A DNA stretch of 64,000 bases from CAYPZL01 sp964415045 (GTDB lineage: Bacteria > Planctomycetota > Phycisphaerae > Sedimentisphaerales > Anaerobacaceae): the NCBI GenBank assembly GCA_964415045.1, contig CAYPZL010000003.1, positions 1 through 64,000 on the forward strand, written 5' to 3'. The notes beneath the pieces were generated by a model. That model ran no database searches. It was not told the DNA's origin and saw only the letters and a list, made by a program, of their open reading frames with translations. Position numbers and translations under genes: made by a program. Numbering within the stretch: position 1 is the first letter of the stretch; each line of letters begins with the position of its first letter. Below are positions 7,532 to 14,399 of the stretch, piece by piece.

Positions 7532-10099
7532 ATGAAGGAAACAGAGCAACCAGCCAAAGACCGCTTTGAAGAGATGCCGATTCTTGACGAGCTCAAGAAT
7601 TCGTATCTGAACTACGCCATGAGCGTCATCGTTTCGCGGGCCCTGCCGGACGTGCGCGACGGGTTGAAGCCCTCGCAACGACGGATCCTCGTGGCGATGA
7701 ACGACTTGAACCTGGGCCCCCGCAGCGCGCACCGCAAATGCGCCAAGATCGTCGGTGATACCGGCGGCAACTATCATCCGCACGGCGATCAGGCCACCTA
7801 CGGCACGCTCGTGCGCCTGGGTCAGAACTGGAACATGCGGTGTCCGCTGGTCGATCCGCAGGGCAACTTCGGGAGCATCGACGCGGACCCGCCGGCGGCG
7901 ATGCGCTACACGGAGGCCCGGATGGCGGCGCCCGCGACGGAAATGCTCCAGGACATCAACTACGACACGGTCGATTTCGTGCCGAACTACGACGAGACGC
8001 GGACCGAGCCGGTCGTGCTGCCTTCGAAGTTCCCCAATCTGCTGGTCAACGGCTCGACCGGCATCGCGGTGGGAATGGCGACGAACATCCCGCCCCACAA
8101 CGTCGGCGAGGTGTGCGACGCGTTGTTATTGGTGATCGACGATCCCAACTGCGGGTTCAAGGACATCATGAAGGTCCTGCCCGGCCCGGACTTCCCCACG
8201 GGCGGGATCATCTGCGGCCGCAAGGGGATCGTGGATGCCTACACCACCGGCCGGGGACATCTAAGAGTCCGGGCCAAAACGGAAGTGGAATCGACCAAGC
8301 GGGGCAGAGAGCGCATCGTCGTAACCGAGATTCCCTACGCCGTGGTCAAAACCACTATCGTTTCCAAAATCGCCGATTGCGTGCACAGCGGAACCATTCC
8401 GGAGATCGCCGACGTTCGCGACGAGTCGGACCGCCACGGACTCCGCATCGTTGTGGATCTCAAGAAGGATGCGGACGCGGAAATCGTTCTGAACAAGCTG
8501 TACCGCTATACCTCTCTGCAAACGACGTTCGCCATCGCCAACATCGCGCTGGTCAACAACCGGCCCGAACTGCTCAGCATCCGCGAACTGCTGGACCGCT
8601 TCATCGAGCACCGCAAAGAGGTGGTGCGGCGCCGCAGCCGCTTCCTGTTAAAACGCTGCCGCAACCGCGCGCACATCCTCGAAGGCCTGATCCTGGCCAT
8701 CAGCGATATCGATGAGATCATCGACATCATCAAGCGTTCGCCCGACACGCCGGCCGCCAAGCTGAACCTGATGAAGAAGCCCCTTCGACTGGTTGAAAGC
8801 GCGACGCTGCGAAAGCTTCTGCCGGAAGCGTTCGTCAAGGCCAGGAGCGCGGGCGAACATTTCCTGACCGGTCCGCAGGCCGATGCCATCCTGACCATGC
8901 AGTTGCAGCGTCTGACCGGTCTGGAGATGGAGAAGCTGGCCAAGGAATACGCCGGCTTGGTCGAGCAGATCGAAGGATATGAGGCCATTCTGGCCAATGA
9001 GAGCATTCTGCTCGATATCATCCGCGAGGACATTCACGAGATCAAGGACAAGTACGGCGACGCCCGGCGGACGCAGTTCAGCGCCGAGGCCGAGATGCTG
9101 GCGGTCGAGGATCTGATCGCCGATGAGGACGTGATTGTCGTGGTCAGTCACAGCGGGTACATCAAGCGGATGCCCACCGATACCTACCGGCGTCAGGGCC
9201 GGGGCGGCCGGGGCGTCATCGGCTCCGACACCAAGGAAGGCGACTTCATCCAGCATCTGTTCGTCGCGTCAACGCACGATTATCTCCTGATCTTCACCGA
9301 TCGCGGCAAGTGTTACTGGCTGCGGGTCTACGACGTGCCCAGCATGTCCCGGCAGAGCAAGGGACGCAGCATCGCCAACCTGTTGAATTTGGGCAGCCAG
9401 CGGATTGCCTCCATCATTGCCGTCAAGACGTTCGAGAGCGAGTCGGAGGAGACGGAGCGTCAGTTGGTGATGGCGACGAAAAACGGACTCGTCAAAAAGA
9501 CGCGGCTCTCGGCCTACGGCAATCCTCGCGCCACCGGAGTCATCGCCATCAATCTCGATCCGGATGACGCCCTGATCGGCGTGGCCGAGACGACCGGCTC
9601 GGACCATATCATCCTGGGCACGCGCGAGGGCATGACGATTCGTTTCGACGAGCAGGAGGTGCGTTCGATGGGTCGCGTCTCCCGCGGCGTTCGCGGGATC
9701 AAGCTGCGGGCCGAGGATGAGGTGGTTGGGATGGTGATCGTCGAGGAGAAGGCCTCGTTGTTCACGGTGTGCGAGAACGGGTACGGCAAGCGCACGGGCA
9801 TCGACAACTACCGGTCGCAGGCGCGCGGCGGCATGGGCCTGAAGAATATCAAGACCAGCGCCCGCAACGGCAGCGTCGTGGCGTTGAAGGCCGTGCAGAG
9901 CGGCGATGACCTGATGCTCATCACCGCCAACGGGATGGTCATACGCACGGGCCTGGATGAGATTCGCTCGATCGGGCGCAACACGCAGGGCGTGCGCCTG
10001 ATCAAGCTCAAGCCGGGCGACAAGCTGGTCGCGGCCGAGAAAATCGCCGCCGAAGATCTGGAGGCTGCGGACGAAGAGCCGCAGACCGGGAAAGAGTAG
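7532..10099 (+). CDS. gyrA: DNA gyrase subunit A
   Basis: The breakage-reunion subunit of DNA gyrase, 855 residues, working with GyrB in the cytoplasm. The N-terminal winged-helix/tower region contains LKPSQRRIL, HPHGD at 82-86 and the catalytic Tyr at 126 (AMRYTEARM). The C-terminal six-blade pinwheel begins after residue 520 and has a GyrA box at 555 (QGRGGRG), which favours GyrA over ParC. The residues matching E. coli Ser83 and Asp87 are Gln87 and Gly91. AGGAGTT precedes the ATG. gyrB is not in the window; holA follows 73 bases downstream. Confidence 0.97.
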   Translation: MKETEQPAKDRFEEMPILDELKNSYLNYAMSVIVSRALPDVRDGLKPSQRRILVAMNDLNLGPRSAHRKCAKIVGDTGGNYHPHGDQATYGTLVRLGQNWNMRCPLVDPQGNFGSIDADPPAAMRYTEARMAAPATEMLQDINYDTVDFVPNYDETRTEPVVLPSKFPNLLVNGSTGIAVGMATNIPPHNVGEVCDALLLVIDDPNCGFKDIMKVLPGPDFPTGGIICGRKGIVDAYTTGRGHLRVRAKTEVESTKRGRERIVVTEIPYAVVKTTIVSKIADCVHSGTIPEIADVRDESDRHGLRIVVDLKKDADAEIVLNKLYRYTSLQTTFAIANIALVNNRPELLSIRELLDRFIEHRKEVVRRRSRFLLKRCRNRAHILEGLILAISDIDEIIDIIKRSPDTPAAKLNLMKKPLRLVESATLRKLLPEAFVKARSAGEHFLTGPQADAILTMQLQRLTGLEMEKLAKEYAGLVEQIEGYEAILANESILLDIIREDIHEIKDKYGDARRTQFSAEAEMLAVEDLIADEDVIVVVSHSGYIKRMPTDTYRRQGRGGRGVIGSDTKEGDFIQHLFVASTHDYLLIFTDRGKCYWLRVYDVPSMSRQSKGRSIANLLNLGSQRIASIIAVKTFESESEETERQLVMATKNGLVKKTRLSAYGNPRATGVIAINLDPDDALIGVAETTGSDHIILGTREGMTIRFDEQEVRSMGRVSRGVRGIKLRAEDEVVGMVIVEEKASLFTVCENGYGKRTGIDNYRSQARGGMGLKNIKTSARNGSVVALKAVQSGDDLMLITANGMVIRTGLDEIRSIGRNTQGVRLIKLKPGDKLVAAEKIAAEDLEAADEEPQTGKE

Positions 10100-10102
10100 G
10101 TT

Positions 10103-10145
10103 CCGTCACAACACCGGACCGGCTCGCACGGGCGATCTGTGACGG
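10103..10145. other. Inverted repeat between gyrA and holA
   Basis: CCGTCACA (10103-10110) is inverted as TGTGACGG (10138-10145), with a GC-rich loop. No T-run follows, so it is not a convincing terminator. It could limit read-through into holA. Confidence 0.3.
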
Positions 10146-10172
10146 CGCTTGTGCAGTGAGTTGCGGATACGA

Positions 10173-11159
10173 ATGAGTGATCGCATTTACGTCATCGCGG
10201 GCAAGGCCGAGTCACTTGTCAATGTCAAGTGCCAGGAGCTCCTCGACAGCCTTCTGACGCCGGAAGAGCGCATGACGGGCCTGCTCTCCGTCGATGGCAA
10301 TGACGCGGAAATCTCCAGCGTACTGGACGAGCTGCGGACCGCGCCGTTCCTCACCAGCAAGCGGGTCGTGGTCGTCAGGGGAGCCGACGAATTCGTGTCG
10401 AAGAGTCGCGAGATTATCGAGAAGTACTTCGAGAAGCCCTCTTCCACCGGCGTCCTGGTTCTGACGATGTCAAATTGGGATTCCCGGACGCGGTTGGCCA
10501 AGCGTCTGCCGAAGGTCGGCAAGCTGATCGCGATCGCCGAGCCCAAGCGCGGGCAGTTGCCCCAGCACCTCATCCAGTACGCCTCGGCGACGCACAAGGT
10601 CCGACTGGCCCGGGATGCGGCCGGCCTGCTCGTCGAATTGGCCGGCGAAGAGCTGCCCCAGCTCCACAACGAAGTGGACAAGCTGGTCCTCTTTGCCCGG
10701 GGAGAGAAGATGATCCGGGTCGAGCATGTTGAGGCGCTGATCGGGCATCATCGCATCTACGGAGCCTTCGAGGTGATCGACGCCGTCATCGCCGGCAACG
10801 CGCGCCAGGCAGTGCAGCGCCTGCGCAACATGTTCGAAGAGGACCGCAGCGCCGAGTACACCGTCGTCGGCGCCTTCGCTTTTCACGTACGGCGCATGTT
10901 CAACGCCAAGGCAATGCTGGAGAAGGGCACGAATGCCGAGCTGGTGGCCAAGCGACTGCGGATCTGGGGGAACAAGGAACGGTTCTTCGCTCAGCTCCGC
11001 AGCGTCTCTCTGCCGCAGATCGGCGTCTTTCTACAGGAACTGGCCCACATCGACTACGCCGTGAAGACCGGGCAGACGCAAGCGCCCGTGGCCATCGAGC
11101 AGCTCGTCCTGCGACTGGCCGGCACCGGCAATACCGCCCGTTCCTTCCGCCGCGCATAA
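10173..11159 (+). CDS. holA: DNA polymerase III subunit delta
   Basis: The delta subunit of the clamp loader, 328 residues, which opens the beta clamp during loading. It starts DRIYVIAGKAE and follows the HolA layout: an AAA+-like N-terminal domain without a Walker A motif, the strand pair SKRVVVVRGADEF near 80, then the middle helical domain (EVDKLVLFA near 175) and C-terminal collar domain with AYEVID-like GAFEVIDAVI near 200. The ATG at 10173 is preferred over an in-frame TTG at 10149, which would add eight residues not expected in the family. It follows gyrA on the same strand. Confidence 0.9.
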   Translation: MSDRIYVIAGKAESLVNVKCQELLDSLLTPEERMTGLLSVDGNDAEISSVLDELRTAPFLTSKRVVVVRGADEFVSKSREIIEKYFEKPSSTGVLVLTMSNWDSRTRLAKRLPKVGKLIAIAEPKRGQLPQHLIQYASATHKVRLARDAAGLLVELAGEELPQLHNEVDKLVLFARGEKMIRVEHVEALIGHHRIYGAFEVIDAVIAGNARQAVQRLRNMFEEDRSAEYTVVGAFAFHVRRMFNAKAMLEKGTNAELVAKRLRIWGNKERFFAQLRSVSLPQIGVFLQELAHIDYAVKTGQTQAPVAIEQLVLRLAGTGNTARSFRRA

Positions 11160-11188
11160 CGCATATTCCGCCCCCCTCCCGTCATCCT

Positions 11189-11234
11189 CAACGCAGCCCG
11201 GGCTCTGTACGGTGGGTCCTTGACCCACGCGTTG
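11189..11234. terminator. Possible bidirectional terminator between convergent genes
   Basis: GTGGGTC-CTT-GACCCAC forms a 7-bp hairpin, nested within CAACGC (11189-11194) and GCGTTG (11229-11234), with the palindrome AGCCCGGGCT in between. It sits between the convergent holA and DUF1848 genes. There is no clear T-run on either side. Confidence 0.3.
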
Positions 11235-11239
11235 CTCTA

Positions 11240-12193
11240 TCAGAATAAGGAGCTTTCCCCTGCCTGCGAATCCTGCTGCATCTCCGCCAGCCAGGCATCG
11301 GATTGTGCTTTGGTGAAACCCAGGAAAGCCGAGTCCGGGTCGTGTCGCGCGTGGGCGCGGAGAGCGGTGGCTTTGTCGGCGTTGGCGTAGCAGTACACGC
11401 AGCCGTGGGGGCAGGTGTCGTAGGTCCCGATGTCGGCGCTCTCGGTGCAGCCGCACTGCGGACGCGTGGGCTTGGCCTTGTACGCCAGACCCTCGGGAAA
11501 GAACAGTTCTTCGATGAGCGCCCCGTCGACGCAGTGTCCCTTGTGTATCCGCTCGCCGAGGAGGTAGTCGCCGCAGCACGAATACATGCCGATGCCGTGC
11601 TGTACGGCGATCGACGCCAGGCGGTTGGCCAAGTCGATCTTCTTGCTCTCGCTGCGCTGGGTGACCGTCACGCCCGCGGCTTCCTGCAGGCGGGCGAAGT
11701 TGCGCTTGACCTTGCCGTACTCGGTGACGAAGCTGAAATAGCATCGTTCGACGAGCCCTTCCAGTTCGGCCGCAAGCTTCGCAAACTCGTTCACATAGAA
11801 ATCTCCATCGCTGATACTGGAGAAGATGATCGGGTCGAAGCGCCAGTGGATGTGTCGGGGCGAATAGCGCCGGCTGAGGTGCTTGAGCGTTCGCAGCGCC
11901 GCCGCCTTGTCCACGTGGCTCTCGAAGACCGGGGGCAGGCCCGTCACCGTGTAGTTGAAGTAGAATCGGTACCCCAGGCGATCCAGCGTCTCCAGGTGTT
12001 CGACGAACAGCGTGAAGTCCTTCGACCAGAAGACGAAGCACGTCACCTCCTCCGGCCGCAGCGAAACCAGATACCGCTTCCCGCCGAAAGGATTCACCAC
12101 GCCGACGCACCCCTGGCGCACCCGCCGCATGAACCATTCGCCATAAAACGCCGGCACATCCGTCCGCCGAGATACCGATACAATCCGCTTCAT
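11240..12193 (-). CDS. DUF1848 family protein, radical-SAM-like with C-terminal Cys cluster
   Basis: A 317-residue cytoplasmic protein of the DUF1848 family. Features are the opening SVSRRTDVPAFYGEWF, a VNPFGGKR segment, a TIM-barrel-like core with VFWSKD and HWRFDPI, and a C-terminal Cys cluster (CGC, then CPHGCVYCYAN) expected to bind an iron-sulfur cluster. Family function is not established; its core resembles splB-like radical enzymes. GGAG lies ahead of two ATGs at 12199 and 12193; I use the second because it begins the conserved MKRIVSVSRR sequence. It is divergent from the DUF2961 gene, with a nested inverted repeat between them. Confidence 0.85.
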   Translation of the reverse strand: MKRIVSVSRRTDVPAFYGEWFMRRVRQGCVGVVNPFGGKRYLVSLRPEEVTCFVFWSKDFTLFVEHLETLDRLGYRFYFNYTVTGLPPVFESHVDKAAALRTLKHLSRRYSPRHIHWRFDPIIFSSISDGDFYVNEFAKLAAELEGLVERCYFSFVTEYGKVKRNFARLQEAAGVTVTQRSESKKIDLANRLASIAVQHGIGMYSCCGDYLLGERIHKGHCVDGALIEELFFPEGLAYKAKPTRPQCGCTESADIGTYDTCPHGCVYCYANADKATALRAHARHDPDSAFLGFTKAQSDAWLAEMQQDSQAGESSLF

Positions 12194-12266
12194 ATGCATC
12201 CATCTCCGTGAATCATTCGTCACCAACGCACATTATAGCAGCTTGGGAGGGGCGTGTGAGAGGATT

Positions 12267-12328
12267 CCCGCAAATCAGCGCAACACTGCCGACTTGACGA
12301 CTCTTGCGCGGTCGCGTAGATTTGCGGG
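12267..12328. repeat. Nested inverted repeat in a divergent intergenic region
   Basis: CCCGCAAATC (12267-12276) is inverted as GATTTGCGGG (12319-12328), with GCGCAA (12278-12283) and TTGCGC (12304-12309) inside. It lies 58 bases before the DUF2961 start and 74 bases from the divergent DUF1848 start. That placement suits an operator or leader structure for the carbohydrate island. Confidence 0.5.
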
Positions 12329-12385
12329 CGGGTCCGACAGATTGGAAATGCAACGTTACCTCAATGACCATGGAAAGGGCACATC

Positions 12386-13507
12386 ATGACGAGGCGGATT
12401 TTGGTGCGGCTGTTCTTGTATCTGTTGCTGGTTTCACTGATGCTGGCGGGCGTTTCTTGTCGGTCTGTGACGCAGATGTCTGCGAAACAGGGGGACATTG
12501 TCAGCGAGCCTTACCTGCTGGATACGGGGCTGGTTTCGCGGTCGATCTGTTTTGAGAATCCGACGGGCGCTGCGGGCGCGGGGGGCAAGGCGGCCAGCAA
12601 GCTCGGGGTCGGTCGCAAGGGCTCGCCGGCCATTACGCTCAAGGCGGGCCAGGAGGTCCAGCTTTGTGACATCGAGGGCCCCGGGACGATCCGGCACATC
12701 TGGATGACCACGTCGAACAACCCGACGAATCTGCGGAGCCTGGTCATTCGGGCCTGGTGGGATGGGCAGGCGCACCCCAGCGTCGAGTGTCCCATCGGCG
12801 ACTTCATGGGCACCGCGCACGGCCGGGTCCTGCCCTATTTCTCGGCGGTCCATTCCCTCGGCCGCAACGCGGGCATGAATATCTGGCTGCCCATGCCCTT
12901 CGCGAAGCAGGCGAAAATCACGCTCACCAACGAGGGCAAGGCGAACGTCCCGCTGTTCTATCAGATCGACTACACCACCGGCGACAAGCTCCCCTCCGAC
13001 GTCGGCCGGCTGCACGTGCTGTTTCGACGGGAGAATCCCACCACGGAGAAGCAGGATTTCGTGCTGCTGCCCGAGCGGACGGGCAAGGGCCGGTTCATCG
13101 GCGCCCTCATCGGCGTGCGCAACATGCACCCGGGCCAGTGGTGGGGCGAAGGCGAGATCAAGTTCTTCATGGATGGCGATACCGAATTCCCGACCATCTG
13201 CGGGACGGGCAGCGAAGACTACGTCTGCCTGTCCTACGGGATGCAGCAGACGCCGTACCTGTATAACGGCTGCAACGTGAACGAAAACAACTTCGTCTCG
13301 ATGTATCGCTGGCACCTGCCCGACCCGATTTACTGGAAACAGCAGTGCCGAGTCACGATTCAGCAGATCGCCTGGAAGAAGGGCTTGGCCGAGGTCTCCG
13401 ACGACTGGTCCACCGCCACGTTCTGGTACGAGCCGGTCCCGAGCGCGCCGCTGCCCGCCATGCCCGATGTCGCGGCCCGAACCGCCGACATATGGCCGGT
13501 CAAGTAA
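12386..13507 (+). CDS. DUF2961 (GH172-like) lipoprotein
   Basis: Predicted glycoside hydrolase-like lipoprotein of 373 residues. The signal ends in a lipobox (LAGVSC, Cys25). The body matches DUF2961: CDIEGPGTIRHIWMT near 97, then VECPIGDFMG, WWGEGEIKFFMDGD and GTGSEDY, which carries conserved acidic residues. Characterised members now grouped as GH172 include alpha-fructofuranosidase-type and alpha-arabinofuranosidase-type enzymes; which applies here cannot be said. AAAGGG precedes the ATG. The DUF1080 gene follows after 35 bases, probably in one transcript. It is the first gene of the carbohydrate island. Confidence 0.85.
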   Translation: MTRRILVRLFLYLLLVSLMLAGVSCRSVTQMSAKQGDIVSEPYLLDTGLVSRSICFENPTGAAGAGGKAASKLGVGRKGSPAITLKAGQEVQLCDIEGPGTIRHIWMTTSNNPTNLRSLVIRAWWDGQAHPSVECPIGDFMGTAHGRVLPYFSAVHSLGRNAGMNIWLPMPFAKQAKITLTNEGKANVPLFYQIDYTTGDKLPSDVGRLHVLFRRENPTTEKQDFVLLPERTGKGRFIGALIGVRNMHPGQWWGEGEIKFFMDGDTEFPTICGTGSEDYVCLSYGMQQTPYLYNGCNVNENNFVSMYRWHLPDPIYWKQQCRVTIQQIAWKKGLAEVSDDWSTATFWYEPVPSAPLPAMPDVAARTADIWPVK

Positions 13508-13542
13508 CCGTCAGTCACAACACAAACACGGAAAGGAAAACC

Positions 13543-14181
13543 ATGACACGCAAGATGCTTTCGATTCTCCTGGCAACGGTATTGCTGATTCTCGTCGGCT
13601 GCAAGAGCATGTGTGAGAAATGCCCGTGGTCCAAGGATGAGGTTCCGGCGGGCTTCACGAAACTGTTCAACGGCAAGGACCTGACCGGCTGGGAAACCAG
13701 CGGTAACGCCAAGTGGACAGTCGAGGACGGAATGCTCGTCGGAACGCAGGGGGAGAACAACGCCCCCGGCGATCTGTTCACCACGGCCAGCTTCGACGAC
13801 TTCGTTGTGATCTTGACCTATCGCGTCGAATGGCCCTGCAACAGCGGCCTGTGGTTCCGCTATCAGTCGCCGCAGGTCGCCTATCAGGCCGACATCCTGG
13901 AATACAAGAACCCGGTGGCCTACTCGGGCACGCTGTACTGCCCGGGCAAGCTGTTCCTGGCCATCAATGAGGACCCGGACCTAGTCGACCGCGAGGGCTG
14001 GAACACGATCAAGGTGCAGGCCGAGGGCGACCACCTGCAGATCTGGCTCAACGGCCGCCAGGTTGCCGACGTGCATGACGACACCACGGCTTTCGGCAAG
14101 ATCGGCTTCCAGGTCCATCCCGGCGACCAGTTCGGCCCGATGAAGATCGTCGTCCGCGAGCTGCTGATCAAAGAGCTCTGA
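13543..14181 (+). CDS. DUF1080 (3-keto-disaccharide hydrolase domain) lipoprotein
   Basis: A 212-residue lipoprotein with lipobox LVGC and a concanavalin-like beta-sandwich of the DUF1080 family (GFTKLFNGKDLTGWE near the N-terminus; HLQIWLNGRQVADVHD; IGFQVHPGD). Some family members cleave 3-keto-glycosides made by Gfo/Idh oxidoreductases, which suits its neighbours. The ATG at 13543 follows AAAGGA and begins the signal peptide; the frame is open much further upstream, but that part overlaps the preceding gene and has no coding character. Copy B of the dispersed repeat lies directly downstream. Confidence 0.88.
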   Translation: MTRKMLSILLATVLLILVGCKSMCEKCPWSKDEVPAGFTKLFNGKDLTGWETSGNAKWTVEDGMLVGTQGENNAPGDLFTTASFDDFVVILTYRVEWPCNSGLWFRYQSPQVAYQADILEYKNPVAYSGTLYCPGKLFLAINEDPDLVDREGWNTIKVQAEGDHLQIWLNGRQVADVHDDTTAFGKIGFQVHPGDQFGPMKIVVRELLIKEL

Positions 14182-14234
14182 GACGCTGCACGCATAAAGC
14201 GTCGTTCATGCAGGGGCGGGCTCCCTGTGCCTGA

Positions 14235-14348
14235 AGAAAATCAAAGATCAAAGAGCAAAAATCAAAAATGCGGAATGCCTGCGTTGCGGGCATGTCTTCC
14301 TTAATTTTGCTATTTGCTTTTTGCGTTTTGATTTATCCTGTGCGGAAA
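14235..14348. repeat. Dispersed imperfect hairpin repeat, copy B
   Basis: The same organisation as the copy at 1611-1718: AAATCAAA and GCAAA blocks on the left, a core CGGAATGCCTGCGTTGCGGG, then CTTCCTTAATTTTG and TTTTGATTT on the right. The arms are complementary to each other, giving a long imperfect hairpin 3' of the DUF1080 gene. Confidence 0.65.
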
Positions 14349-14399
14349 AGAGCAACCACCGGGGGCCCTACGCGCGCCTCGCACCTCGCGAGATACGTC

